A DNA stretch of 64,000 nucleotides from Zoogloea sp. (GTDB lineage: Bacteria; Pseudomonadota; Gammaproteobacteria; Burkholderiales; Rhodocyclaceae), in NCBI GenBank assembly GCA_023150095.1, contig JAKLLO010000003.1:1-64000 (forward strand), given 5' to 3'. The notes below the pieces were generated by a model that saw only the letters and a list, made by a program, of their open reading frames with translations, had not been told where the DNA came from and made no database searches. Shown here in pieces: positions 41,096 through 49,940 of this stretch. Position 1 is the first letter of the stretch. Each line of letters starts with the position of its first letter. The position numbers and the translations under genes were made by a program.

Positions 41096-43038
41096 GGGCG
41101 TGGGCTGAGGCCTTGCTGGGTGGAGATGACGCTGCGTGCGCACGCTTCGTGGCGGAGCTGAGCGAGGGCTTCGTCCAGGCGCAGGTTGCCGAGATCCTTG
41201 CCAGCGCAGTTGCGCAGCGCGATCTGCCCCTCGGCTTTCTCCCGCTCGCCGATGATCAGGAGGTAGGGCACTTTCAGGAGGGTGTGCTCGCGGATCTTGT
41301 AGCCGACCTTCTCGTTGCGAAGGTCGATGCCGGCCCGGATGCCTGCCTGCCGGAGCGCCTTGTGCACCACGCGGGCGTAGTCGGCCTGGCTGTCGGTGAT
41401 GGTGAGGACCATCGCCTGCCGGGGCGCCAGCCACAGGGGGAAGTGACCACCGAAGTGCTCGATGAGGATGCCGGTGAAACGCTCCAGCGACCCGAACAAT
41501 GCCCGGTGGAGCATGACCGGGCGCTGGCGTTCGCCGTGTTCGTCGATGTAGTGGATGTCGAAGCGCTCAGGCAGGTTGAGGTCCACCTGCAGGGTGCCGC
41601 ATTGCCAGTCGCGGCCGATGGCGTCGCGGAGCACGAACTCGAGCTTCGGGCCGTAGAAGGCGCCTTCGCCCGGGTTGATCCGGTAGGCGATGCCCATCCG
41701 GTCGAGGGCGCCGGAGAGCGCGCCTTCGAGGGTGTCCCAGGTCTCGTCGCTGCCGATGCGGGTGGCCGGCCGCGTGGAGAGCTTGACGGCCACGTCGTCG
41801 AAGCCGAAATCCCGGTAGATGTCGAAGACCAGGCCGATGGTGGCGGCGCACTCGTCCTGCATCTGGGCCGGGGTGCAGAAGATGTGGGCGTCGTCCTGGG
41901 TGAAGTGGCGGACCCGCAGCAGGCCGTGGAGGGCGCCGGACGGTTCGTAGCGGTGCACCTTGCCGAACTCGGCCATCCGCAGTGGGAGATCCCGATAGCT
42001 CTTGATGCCCTGGGCAAACAGGGAGACGGCGCCGGGGCAGTTCATCGGCTTGAGGGCGAAGACCCGCTCGTCCTCGGTGGTGGTGGTGAACATCGCGTCG
42101 TGGTAGTTGGTCCAGTGGCCCGAGGTTTCCCAGAGGCTGCGATCCATGACGTCGGGTGTGTTGATCTCGATGTAGTCGGCTTCGTCCTGACGGGCGCGCA
42201 TGTAGGCGATGAGCTGCTGGAAGAGGGTCCAGCCGGCGGCGTGCCAGAACACCGACCCCGGGGCGCAGTCGTCGAAATGAAAGAGATCGAGCTGGGCGCC
42301 GAGCCGGCGGTGGTCACGCCGGGTGGCTTCTTCGAGGCGGGTGAGATAGGCGTCAAGGGCTTTCGCGTCAGGCCAGCAGGTGCCGTAGATGCGTTGCAGC
42401 ATGGCGTTGCGGGCGTCGCCACGCCAGTAGGCGCCAGCCACCTTGGTGAGCTTGAAGGCCTTCAGCCTGCCGGTGTCCGGCACGTGGGGGCCGCGGCACA
42501 GATCCTCGAAATCCCCCTGGCGGTACAGCGACAGGGTTTCGCCTTCGGGAATGGCGCGGACGAGTTCGGCCTTGTAGTGCTCACCCAGTCCTTCGAAGTG
42601 GGCGATGGCTGCTTCGCGGGGCAGCTCGCGCCGGCTGACCGGCAGTCGGGCGGCGGCGAGTTCGCGCATGCGTGCTTCGATGAGGCTGAGGTCGTCCGGC
42701 GTGAAGGGCCGCTCGAAGGCGAAGTCGTAGTAGAAGCCATCTTCGATGGTCGGACCGATGGTGACCTGGGCCGACGGAAAACACTGTTTCACAGCCATCG
42801 CCAGCAGGTGGGCGCAGGAGTGGCGGAGGATCTCCAGGCCTTCCGGGTCGCGATCGGTGATCAGGCCGAGGTTTGCGTCCTTTTCGATGAGGAAGCGGGT
42901 GTCGACCAGTCGGCCATCCACTCGGGCGGCGAGGGCGGCCTTGGCGAGCCCCGGGCCGATATCGGCAGCGATCCGGGCAACGGTGATGGCGTGAGGGTAG
43001 TGGCGCTGGCTGCCGTCCGGCAGGGTGATGCTTGGCAT
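41092..43038 (-). CDS. thrS: Threonyl-tRNA synthetase paralogue ThrS2
   Basis: Class II threonyl-tRNA synthetase, 648 residues, full length: TGS (about 1-60), editing domain with [13 protein letters not shown] and YYDFAF, catalytic core and anticodon domain. All three zinc ligands of the E. coli enzyme appear kept: Cys in MNCPGAVSL, His in DDAHIFC, His in MLHRALFGS. Its place in the Zur operon marks it as the stress paralogue; cyanobacteria have a similar Zur-regulated ThrRS. A separate housekeeping thrS should lie outside this window. It starts 31 bases after hisI2. Confidence 0.9.
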   Translation of the reverse strand: MPSITLPDGSQRHYPHAITVARIAADIGPGLAKAALAARVDGRLVDTRFLIEKDANLGLITDRDPEGLEILRHSCAHLLAMAVKQCFPSAQVTIGPTIEDGFYYDFAFERPFTPDDLSLIEARMRELAAARLPVSRRELPREAAIAHFEGLGEHYKAELVRAIPEGETLSLYRQGDFEDLCRGPHVPDTGRLKAFKLTKVAGAYWRGDARNAMLQRIYGTCWPDAKALDAYLTRLEEATRRDHRRLGAQLDLFHFDDCAPGSVFWHAAGWTLFQQLIAYMRARQDEADYIEINTPDVMDRSLWETSGHWTNYHDAMFTTTTEDERVFALKPMNCPGAVSLFAQGIKSYRDLPLRMAEFGKVHRYEPSGALHGLLRVRHFTQDDAHIFCTPAQMQDECAATIGLVFDIYRDFGFDDVAVKLSTRPATRIGSDETWDTLEGALSGALDRMGIAYRINPGEGAFYGPKLEFVLRDAIGRDWQCGTLQVDLNLPERFDIHYIDEHGERQRPVMLHRALFGSLERFTGILIEHFGGHFPLWLAPRQAMVLTITDSQADYARVVHKALRQAGIRAGIDLRNEKVGYKIREHTLLKVPYLLIIGEREKAEGQIALRNCAGKDLGNLRLDEALAQLRHEACARSVISTQQGLSPRP

Positions 43039-43069
43039 GGCGGATGTGCGTCGTCAGGTTGTGGGAGGG

Positions 43070-43522
43070 TCAGCGGCGGTCGGGGTCGCCGGCGGCGTGG
43101 GCGTTGGGTGGCAGCGGCGAGGGCAGTGGTGCGTCCAGGACTTCGACCATGTCGCCCCGGACGCCGTTGTAGAAGCAGCTGCGCCGCCCCGTGTGGCAGG
43201 CGCCACCGAGTTGATCCACCAGCAGGAGCAGGGCGTCACCGTCGCAGTCGAAGCGCAGGTCGATCACCTGCTGGCGACAGCCGGAGGTCTCGCCCTTGCG
43301 CCACAGGGCCTGGCGCGAGCGGGACCAGTAACAGGCCTGGCCGGTGGCGAGGGTTTCCTCCAGCGCGGCGCGGTTCATCCAGGCCAGCATCAGCACCTCG
43401 CCACTGTCGTGCTGCTGGGCGATTGCGGCCACCAGACCGTCGTGGTTCCAGGGCAGGGTGTCGAGCACTGCCAGGAGCGGCGCACGACTGCCCGTCGGGG
43501 CGTGCTCGAGTCGGGTTAACAT
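43070..43522 (-). CDS. hisI: Phosphoribosyl-AMP cyclohydrolase paralogue HisI2
   Basis: Histidine-pathway enzyme opening the adenine ring of PR-AMP, 150 residues. Family blocks [40 protein letters not shown] and [10 protein letters not shown] are present, with the metal Cys residues kept. The usual SGH/SGN position reads SGCRQ. It is a stand-alone copy, first in the zinc operon and 28 bases from the Zur palindrome, with no other his genes nearby, so it is a back-up enzyme. Confidence 0.9.
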   Translation of the reverse strand: MLTRLEHAPTGSRAPLLAVLDTLPWNHDGLVAAIAQQHDSGEVLMLAWMNRAALEETLATGQACYWSRSRQALWRKGETSGCRQQVIDLRFDCDGDALLLLVDQLGGACHTGRRSCFYNGVRGDMVEVLDAPLPSPLPPNAHAAGDPDRR

Positions 43523-43549
43523 CGCGGTCTATTACCCATGATCGGATTA

Positions 43550-43577
43550 GAAATGCAATGTTATAACATTGCATTTC
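43550..43577. promoter_or_regulatory. Zur operator between hisI2 and zur
   Basis: A perfect 28-bp palindrome with core AATGTTATAACATT and outer arms GAAATGC / GCATTTC, which matches the E. coli Zur-box pattern (GAAATGTTATA...TATAACATTTC). It lies 27 bases from hisI2 and 18 from zur, so one site can repress the nine-gene minus operon and zur itself when zinc is sufficient. I found no second copy in the window. Confidence 0.92.
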
Positions 43578-43595
43578 CGAGACCAAGCGCGACCG

Positions 43596-44081
43596 ATGAA
43601 GACCACCTATACCGCAGTTGAACCCCTTGTCGATGAGGCCGTCGCCCTGGACCGGGCAGAGGCCGGCTGTCGGGCACGAGGGGCAAGCCTCACGCCGATC
43701 CGCCGGATGGTGCTGGCGATGCTGCTCCGTCACCCCGGTGGCTTGAAGGCTTACGATCTGCTGGAGCGGATCAAGGCCGACAAGCCCGGCGCTTCGCCAC
43801 CGACGGTGTATCGGGCGCTGGATTTCCTGATCGAGCAGGGGCTGGCCCACAAGATCGGGCGGATGAATCTCTTCGTGGCCTGCAGTCAGGAGTGCCATCA
43901 GCCGCAGATGGCTGCGCTGTTCCTCGTCTGCCCCCGCTGCAATGGCGTGACAGAGCTACGGGACGATGCGGTGATCCGCGCCCTGTCGGCGAGCCTGGTG
44001 GCGGCCGGGCATCAGCTTGAAAGCCAGGAAGTGGAGATCGGGGCGATCTGCCCGAGATGTAGGGCGCTGGCCCAGGGCTGA
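43596..44081 (+). CDS. zur: Zinc uptake regulator Zur (Fur family)
   Basis: Fur-family repressor, 161 residues. The winged helix has LTPIRRMVLAMLL and PPTVYRALDFLIEQGLAHKI, the latter typical of Zur rather than Fur. The dimer domain holds two CxxC structural zinc pairs (CPRCNG, CPRC) plus CSQECHQPQ in the regulatory-site region. With zinc it binds DNA and represses; under zinc starvation it releases the divergent operon and probably its own gene. The frame could extend to a TTG at 43569, inside the operator, but the ATG at 43596 fits the family. Confidence 0.93.
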   Translation: MKTTYTAVEPLVDEAVALDRAEAGCRARGASLTPIRRMVLAMLLRHPGGLKAYDLLERIKADKPGASPPTVYRALDFLIEQGLAHKIGRMNLFVACSQECHQPQMAALFLVCPRCNGVTELRDDAVIRALSASLVAAGHQLESQEVEIGAICPRCRALAQG

Positions 44082-44134
44082 CGCCCCGAGGCCGGCTGCC
44101 GGCGGGGATGCCGGCAGGCCGTTGGCGTCGATGC

Positions 44135-44689
44135 TCAGCCTTCGAGCATGCCGCGCAGCTCGCGCACGCGGGCCAGGCTGTCGCCGTCGCCCAGGGTGGT
44201 GAAGGCTTCCTCGACCACGTTGAGGGTATCCATGGCATCGTCGCGCAGGCCGCCCATCGCCAGCACCTGCACCAGCAGCATGCCGATGCCGCCGATGGCG
44301 TCGGGCTGGCCGTGGCGGCAGCTGAGCTGGAAGGCCTCGGCGAGTTCTTCGTAGATCTGCTGGAGGTTGCCGCTTTCGTGCTCGCGCCGGGCGAGGCGGA
44401 TGTTGGCCATCGAGAACAGCACGTGGGCGATGCCTTCGTCGTCGCCCAGCTCGGTCACCGCCGGCAGACGCTCGGCGTGCAGCGCCATGGCGTCGTCGAG
44501 CCGGCCCTGGGCGAACAGCACGTCGGCGATGCGCCCCTGGGTGATGGCCCTCTCGCGCGCCTCGCCGGTTTCGGTGAAGTGGGGCAGGATCTCGTCGTTG
44601 AGGATGAGCAGCGCTTCCTCGAGGCGGCCTTCCATCAGGAGCGAATCGGCAATGTCGCGGCGGGCGAGGATGGTCGGGGTGTCGGTCAT
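44135..44689 (-). CDS. TPR-like protein
   Basis: Cytosolic protein of 184 residues made of helical pairs that read as tetratricopeptide-like repeats: RRDIADSLLMEGRLEEALLIL, QGRIADVLFAQGRLDDAMALH, ADVLFSMANIRLARRE and a last pair near LVQVLAMGGLRDDAMDTL. No enzyme motif is present; such proteins usually scaffold other proteins. The frame extends to 45031 across the receptor gene start but the ATG at 44689 is the sensible start. It is isolated between zur and the receptor gene, and shares a 142-bp upstream region with the receptor. Confidence 0.75.
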   Translation of the reverse strand: MTDTPTILARRDIADSLLMEGRLEEALLILNDEILPHFTETGEARERAITQGRIADVLFAQGRLDDAMALHAERLPAVTELGDDEGIAHVLFSMANIRLARREHESGNLQQIYEELAEAFQLSCRHGQPDAIGGIGMLLVQVLAMGGLRDDAMDTLNVVEEAFTTLGDGDSLARVRELRGMLEG

Positions 44690-44831
44690 GGCGGGGGAGG
44701 TGAAGAGGGGAAAGGCCGCCGATGATACCGGCCGGGAGTGGCGGCAGGAAAGCTCGGGAATTTTTCCCATGGTGCGGGAAGCGACGGGTGCGTACGCTGC
44801 CGGAAAACACCGATAACGGAGACTTTCACTC

Positions 44832-47339
44832 ATGCTTCGCCCCGCCGCATCCCGTTTCCCCGCCCTTACGCCCCTCGCGCTCGCCATTGCCGCGGGCTTT
44901 CCGCTCCAGAGTGTGGCCGCCGACGAGCCGGTTGCCGTCGTCACGCCGGAAGTCACCGTGATCGGCCAGACGCCGCTGCCGGGCCTCGAACTGCCCTTGC
45001 CGATGATCGCCGCGCCAGTGCAATCGGTCACCGCCCGGGAGATCGATGCCAGCGGGGCGAACGACGTTGCCGCCTACATGAACCGCCGCCTGTCCGGCGT
45101 GCATGTTAACGAGACCCAGGGCAACCCGTTCCAGATGGACGTGAATTACCGGGGCTACACCGCTTCGCCGCTGCTGGGCACGCCCCAGGGCATGTCGGTT
45201 TACTTCGACGGCGTCCGCATCAATCAGCCGTTCGGCGACGTGGTGAGCTGGGATCTGATCCCGAAGGCGGCGATCGCCACGATGAACCTGATGCCGGGCT
45301 CCAACCCGCTGTTCGGCCTCAACACCCTGGGCGGCGCGCTGGCGATCCAGACCAAGGAAGGCCGCACCCATCCGGGTTCGACGGTGCAGCTCACCGGCGG
45401 CAGCAACAGCCACCGCTCGCTGGAGTTCACTCACGGCGGCTTCAACGACGACAACGGGCTGGAATGGTTCTTCGCCGGCAACCTCTACCGGGACAGCGGC
45501 TGGCGCACCAACTCGCCGTCCGACGTGCGCCAGCTCTTCGGCAAGCTGGGCTGGCAGGATGCCCGCACCGACATCGATCTCGCCATCGCCTACGCCGACA
45601 ACAAGCTCAACGGCAACGGCCTGCAGGAAAAGCGGCTGCTGGAGCAGGACTACAGCAGCATCTACACCCAGCCGGACATCACCCAGAACCGCTCGCTGTT
45701 CCTCAACCTCACCGGCCGCCACAGCCTCTCCGACGCGCTGATGCTGTCGGGCAACGTGTATTACCGCAAGATCAACACCGCCACCACCAACGGCGACGTG
45801 AACGAAGGCGCCCTCGACCAGTCGATCTATCAGCCGGGCGCAGCCGAGCGGGCGGCGCTCACCGCCGCCGGCTACAGTGGCTTTCCGACCAGCGGCGCCA
45901 ATGCGTCGAACACGCCTTTCCCGATGTGGCGCTGCATCGCCAACGCGCTGCTGGCCGACGAGCCCAACGAGAAGTGCTCCGGCCTCATCAACCGCACCCG
46001 CACCGACCAGGAGAACTTCGGCCTCTCGGGCCAGCTCAGCCACTCCGGCATGCTCGACGGCCGCAAGAACCTCTTCATCGCCGGCGCCGCCTACGACCAC
46101 AGCAATCTGCACTTCCAGCAGAGCGGCCAGTATGGCTACATCAACGCCGATCGCAGCGTGACCCCGGTGGATGCCTGGGCTGATGGCAGCCAGAACGCCG
46201 GCGCGGGCGAGACGGCCCTGGATTCGCGCGTCAATCTCAGCGGTCGCACCCGCACCTGGAGCCTCTTCGCCACTGACACCCTGTCGATCACCGACCGCTG
46301 GCACGCCACCCTGTCGGGCCGCTACAACCGCACCCAGGTGAAGAACCGCGACCTGCTCAACCCGGGCGGCGGCGCCGATTCGCTGGACGGCAACCACAGC
46401 TTCAGCCGCTTCAACCCGGCCGCCGGCATCACCTACACGCCGTCGAAGGCGTGGAGCGCCTACGCCGGCTACAGCGAAGGCAGCCGCACGCCCACCGCCA
46501 TCGAGCTTGGCTGCGCCAACCCCGACAACCCCTGCAAGCTGCCCAACGCCATGGCCGGCGATCCGCCGCTCAAGCAGGTCGTCACCAAGACCTGGGAGTT
46601 CGGCCTGCGCGGGGCCGTCGATTCGAAGACCCGCTGGAACCTTGGCCTGTTCCGTTCCGAGAACCAGGACGACATCCTCTTCGTGGCCGACGACGCGCTG
46701 GGCTACGGCTACTTCAAGAACTTCGGCAAGACCCGTCGCCAGGGCGTCGAGGCCGGCGCCAGCACCGTCGTCGGGCCGGTGAGCCTGGCCCTCAACTACA
46801 CCTTCCTCGACGCGACCTACCGCAGCGCCGAAGTGGTGGGCGGTGCCGGCAACAGCACCAACAGCGAAGGGGCTGGTCTCGAAGGCACCATCGACATCCG
46901 TGCCGGTGACCGCATCCCGCTGATCCCGCGTCACCTGGTCAAGGCCTCGGCCGACTGGAAGGTGCTGCCGGCCTTCGCGCTCACCGCCGACCTCATCGCC
47001 GTCTCCGGCAGCTACGCCCGCGGCAACGAGAACAACAGCCACCAGGCCGACGGCACCTACTACATGGGCTCCGGGCGCTCCGGCGGCTACGCGGTGACCA
47101 ACCTCGGCGCGCGCTACGACGTGAGCCGCGGCGTGCAGCTCTTCGGCCAGATCAACAACCTGTTCGACCGCGAGTACGCAACCGGGGCCCAGCTCGGCTC
47201 CACCGCCTTCTCGTCCAGCGGCGGCGTGCTCGCCCGGCCGTTTGCGCCGGTGGGCGGCGAGTATCCGCTGGTGGGTTCCACCTTCTACGCGCCGGGTGCG
47301 CCGCGGACCTTCTGGGTCGGCCTGCGCTATAGCCTGTGA
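44832..47339 (+). CDS. TonB-dependent outer-membrane receptor
   Basis: Receptor of 835 residues. Signal peptide to about residue 31 (LALAIAAGFPLQSVAADE), a TonB-box-like stretch (PEVTVIGQTPLP), plug domain with NYRGYTASPLLGTPQGMSVY and GVRINQPFGDVVSWDLIP, then a 22-strand barrel ending in FWVGLRYSL. Cys pairs (MWRCIANALL / EKCSGL, and ELGCANPDNPCKL) suggest disulphides in loops. The ligand is unknown: nearby zur and a TonB system suggest a metal complex, but the gene lacks a visible Zur or Fur box. Ribosome site GGAG precedes the ATG. It is followed by a kinase-like/regulator pair 47 bases later. Confidence 0.9.
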   Translation: MLRPAASRFPALTPLALAIAAGFPLQSVAADEPVAVVTPEVTVIGQTPLPGLELPLPMIAAPVQSVTAREIDASGANDVAAYMNRRLSGVHVNETQGNPFQMDVNYRGYTASPLLGTPQGMSVYFDGVRINQPFGDVVSWDLIPKAAIATMNLMPGSNPLFGLNTLGGALAIQTKEGRTHPGSTVQLTGGSNSHRSLEFTHGGFNDDNGLEWFFAGNLYRDSGWRTNSPSDVRQLFGKLGWQDARTDIDLAIAYADNKLNGNGLQEKRLLEQDYSSIYTQPDITQNRSLFLNLTGRHSLSDALMLSGNVYYRKINTATTNGDVNEGALDQSIYQPGAAERAALTAAGYSGFPTSGANASNTPFPMWRCIANALLADEPNEKCSGLINRTRTDQENFGLSGQLSHSGMLDGRKNLFIAGAAYDHSNLHFQQSGQYGYINADRSVTPVDAWADGSQNAGAGETALDSRVNLSGRTRTWSLFATDTLSITDRWHATLSGRYNRTQVKNRDLLNPGGGADSLDGNHSFSRFNPAAGITYTPSKAWSAYAGYSEGSRTPTAIELGCANPDNPCKLPNAMAGDPPLKQVVTKTWEFGLRGAVDSKTRWNLGLFRSENQDDILFVADDALGYGYFKNFGKTRRQGVEAGASTVVGPVSLALNYTFLDATYRSAEVVGGAGNSTNSEGAGLEGTIDIRAGDRIPLIPRHLVKASADWKVLPAFALTADLIAVSGSYARGNENNSHQADGTYYMGSGRSGGYAVTNLGARYDVSRGVQLFGQINNLFDREYATGAQLGSTAFSSSGGVLARPFAPVGGEYPLVGSTFYAPGAPRTFWVGLRYSL

Positions 47340-47385
47340 TCGCCCCCGCCCGGCCGCCCGCCTGCAGCGACCGGAGGGCCGTGCG

Positions 47386-47883
47386 GTGAGCATCGGCCTG
47401 GCCGGTCTTTACGAAGAAATCGGGCAGGCGCTCACGGCGCTGCGGGCCAACGCCGCCTTCCTGCTGCGCAAGAGCGGGGAGGCGGAGCTGCAGGCCGCCG
47501 CCCGCGACGTGGAAACCCAGGGCGCCGCCATCGACCGGCGCCTGCGGGTGCTTCAGCACCAGCTGCCGGCCGATTCGGCCGATGCTGCACCGGCCGTGCA
47601 GCCGATGCTCCACGCCGCGCTGGAAAACTGGCAGGATGTGCCCGGCGTCGTTTCGCCGCCCGTCCTCCACGTTGATCCGCCCGCCTTGCGGCTGTCCCGA
47701 ACCATGCTCGAAACCCTTTGCCAGTTGAGCTGCCAGGCCCTTGCGCTGTCCGCCGGCGGCCCGGCGCTGCGCGTATCTGTGCTTATCGATTTTCAGGATT
47801 CACCCCATCTGTGCTGGTCGGCCGACAACGGCGCCGGGTTGCGGCTCACCGCCCGGCTGCCGCTGGGCGCGGAGGTGGCGTGA
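47386..47883 (+). CDS. Truncated NarX-type kinase-like protein lacking the phospho-acceptor His
   Basis: A 165-residue protein that keeps only fragments of a HisKA_3 histidine kinase. GLYEEIGQALTALRANAAFLL (residues 7-27) aligns with the usual ELHDEIGQALTALR, but the phosphorylated His is Tyr9. The C-terminus keeps WSADNGAGLRLTARLPLG, like the DxGxG nucleotide-site box, but the N-box and most of the ATPase fold are missing. It starts with GTG and a GGAGGG site. Its stop overlaps the regulator start (TGATG). It probably acts by binding (a pseudokinase or phosphatase-like partner) rather than as a kinase; decay of a once-active kinase is the alternative. Confidence 0.75.
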   Translation: MSIGLAGLYEEIGQALTALRANAAFLLRKSGEAELQAAARDVETQGAAIDRRLRVLQHQLPADSADAAPAVQPMLHAALENWQDVPGVVSPPVLHVDPPALRLSRTMLETLCQLSCQALALSAGGPALRVSVLIDFQDSPHLCWSADNGAGLRLTARLPLGAEVA

Positions 47884-48521
47884 TGGATTGCAAGCTGCGC
47901 GTCGTGCTGGCCGACGACCACGCGGTGGTGCGTACCGGCTACCGGCGCCTGCTGGAACTGGAAGACGACATGGAAGTGGTGGCGGATTTTGGCGACAGCG
48001 ATTCGACCTGCGCCTGGTTTGCCAGCCACTGCGCCGACGTGCTGGTGCTGGATCTGTCGATGCCGGGGCGCGGCGGGCTGGAAACCCTCGCCCGGGTCAA
48101 GGCTCGCGAGGGTTCGCCCAAGGTGCTGGTGTTCTCGATGCACGACAACCCGGCGATCGTCGACCAGGCCCTCAAGGCCGGCGCCGACGGTTATCTCACC
48201 AAGAGCAGTGAACCCGACCTGTTGATCGACGCGGTGCGTCGGGTGGCGCGGGGCGAGCGGCCGTTGTCGGCGGATGTGGCGGCTGCCCGGGCCGGTGCCG
48301 ATGGCGCGGCGCTGCACGCCGCATTGTCACCGCGGGAGTTCGAGATCTTCAGGCTGCTGGCGGCGGGGCGGACGGTGGAGCAGATCGCCGCGAGGCTCTT
48401 CCTCAGCGCCAAGACGGTGGCCAATTACCAGACGATGATCCGCCAGAAGACCGGTCTGGCGAGCGTGCTGGAGATGTACCGCCACGCCGACACCCACGGC
48501 CTGCTCGACGGCAGCGAGTAA
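47883..48521 (+). CDS. NarL/FixJ-family response regulator
   Basis: Two-domain regulator of 212 residues. Receiver: DDH acidic pocket (11-13), phospho-acceptor D57 (VLDLSMP), conserved Lys in YLTKSSEP. Output: LuxR-type helix-turn-helix (SPREFEIFRLLAAGRTVEQIAARLFLSAKTV). The receiver looks able to accept phosphate. It is translationally coupled to the kinase-like gene and may control the receptor upstream, which is inferred from position only. Confidence 0.92.
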   Translation: MDCKLRVVLADDHAVVRTGYRRLLELEDDMEVVADFGDSDSTCAWFASHCADVLVLDLSMPGRGGLETLARVKAREGSPKVLVFSMHDNPAIVDQALKAGADGYLTKSSEPDLLIDAVRRVARGERPLSADVAAARAGADGAALHAALSPREFEIFRLLAAGRTVEQIAARLFLSAKTVANYQTMIRQKTGLASVLEMYRHADTHGLLDGSE

Positions 48522-48526
48522 TCCCG

Positions 48527-48544
48527 GCCGGGCAGACGCCCGGC
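48527..48544. terminator. Hairpin between convergent genes
   Basis: A 7-bp GC stem (GCCGGGC / GCCCGGC) with loop AGAC lies in the 30-bp gap between the response regulator and lplT. There is no T-run, so termination by it alone is doubtful. Confidence 0.4.
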
Positions 48545-48551
48545 GCAGGGC

Positions 48552-49814
48552 TTAGTGCAGGCTTTCGTCGAGCGTGGCGACGGCGTCGAATTCGCGCTGG
48601 TTGGCGTCGTGGCGGCGCTTGACGAGATACATCATCCCCGCCACGAACAGCCCGAAGGCCACCACCACGATGTTGATCGAGAGGTTGGCGCGGATCAGCA
48701 GCGCGTAGAGGCCGGTCATCACCAGGATCGACAGGTTCTCGTTGAAGTTCTGCACCGCGATGGAGTGGCCCGCGCCCATCAGGATGTGGCCACGGTGCTG
48801 GAGCAGGGCGTTCATCGGCACCACGAAGAAGCCCGACAGCCCGCCGATCAGCACCATCAACACCATCGCAAGGTTCATGTCGGTGACGAAGATCATCACA
48901 TTGACGATGATGCCCATCGCGATGCCCAGCGGGATGACCTTTACCGAGGCGCGCATCGTCACCATCTTGGCGGCCATCGCCGCGCCGATGGCGACGCCGA
49001 CAGCCACCACGCCCTGGAGCATCGAGGCCTTCGACAGATCCAGGTGCAGGGCCTGCTCGGCCCACTTGATCACGATGAACTGGAGGGTTGCGCCGGCACC
49101 CCAGAAGAGGGTGGTGGTGGCGAGGGAGATCTGGCCCAGCTTGTCACGCCACAGGAGGCGCAGGCAGTGGTTGAAATCGTGGATCAGGTAAGCCGGGTTC
49201 TTCTTGAGGACCTTGTGGTCCACCCCGGTGTCGGGCACCTTGAGGTTGAACAGCGCCGCGGTGAGGTAGAGGACGCCGACGATGCACAGGGCCATTTCGG
49301 GCACGGTGTCGATGCCGGTGTCGATCAGCGGGAGGTCGAATCCGAGCAGCGCCTGGGAAAAATTGGGCTTGATGAGCATGCCGCCGACGAGGGTGCCGAG
49401 GATGATCGCGCCCACCGTGAGGCCCTCGATCCAGCCGTTGGCCACCACCAGAAAGCGCGGCGGCAGGTATTCGGTGAGGATGCCGTACTTGGCCGGCGAA
49501 TAGGCCGCAGCCCCCAGCCCGACCACCGCGTAGGCGGCGAGCGGGTGCAAGCCGCCGAACATCAGCGAGCAGCCGACGATCTTGATCCCGTTGCTGATGA
49601 GCATCACCCGCCACTTGGGCATGGAGTCGGCAAAGGCGCCCACGAAGGCGGCCAGCAGCACGTACGAGAGGGTGAAGAACAGCTTGAGGAGCGGTTCGTA
49701 TTCCTGCGGTGCCTGCATCTCCCGGAGCACATAGATGGAGGCGATGAGCAAGGCGTTATCGGCCAGCGCAGAGAAAAACTGCGCCGCCATGATCATGTAG
49801 AAACCGAAGGGCAT
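48552..49814 (-). CDS. lplT: Lysophospholipid transporter LplT
   Basis: Major-facilitator protein of 420 residues with about 12 membrane helices, matching LplT: MIMAAQFFSALADNALLIA at the N-terminus, YSPAKYGILTEYLPPRFLVVANGWIEG, and the C-terminal HRGHILMGAGHSIAVQNFNEN. It flips lysophospholipids inward across the inner membrane for re-acylation. In enterobacteria it is with aas; here it stands alone, divergent from the LysR gene. Start ATG at 49814. Confidence 0.93.
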   Translation of the reverse strand: MPFGFYMIMAAQFFSALADNALLIASIYVLREMQAPQEYEPLLKLFFTLSYVLLAAFVGAFADSMPKWRVMLISNGIKIVGCSLMFGGLHPLAAYAVVGLGAAAYSPAKYGILTEYLPPRFLVVANGWIEGLTVGAIILGTLVGGMLIKPNFSQALLGFDLPLIDTGIDTVPEMALCIVGVLYLTAALFNLKVPDTGVDHKVLKKNPAYLIHDFNHCLRLLWRDKLGQISLATTTLFWGAGATLQFIVIKWAEQALHLDLSKASMLQGVVAVGVAIGAAMAAKMVTMRASVKVIPLGIAMGIIVNVMIFVTDMNLAMVLMVLIGGLSGFFVVPMNALLQHRGHILMGAGHSIAVQNFNENLSILVMTGLYALLIRANLSINIVVVAFGLFVAGMMYLVKRRHDANQREFDAVATLDESLH

Positions 49815-49900
49815 CGCAGGCTACGGAAGCTCGGTGAATTTGACGGACCGCGCTTTATACCACGAAGGCCATGATGACTTATGGCGACGCCGTCAATGTT

Positions 49901-49935
49901 GTGCTCCAATAGCACTCACCATAAACCGGGTTTAT
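49901..49935. promoter_or_regulatory. Paired inverted repeats upstream of the LysR gene
   Basis: Two perfect inverted repeats lie before the LysR start: GTGCT-CCAAT-AGCAC (49901-49915) and ATAAACC-G-GGTTTAT (49921-49935), the latter 5 bases before the ATG. They are candidate regulator sites, probably autoregulatory and possibly also acting on lplT, whose start is 87 bases away. Confidence 0.55.
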
Positions 49936-49940
49936 CAGCC

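Noticed and set aside
44690-44831. Zur or Fur box in front of the TonB receptor
   Set aside because: The region has only a weak GGGAA / TTCCC symmetry; no iron- or zinc-box pattern was found.
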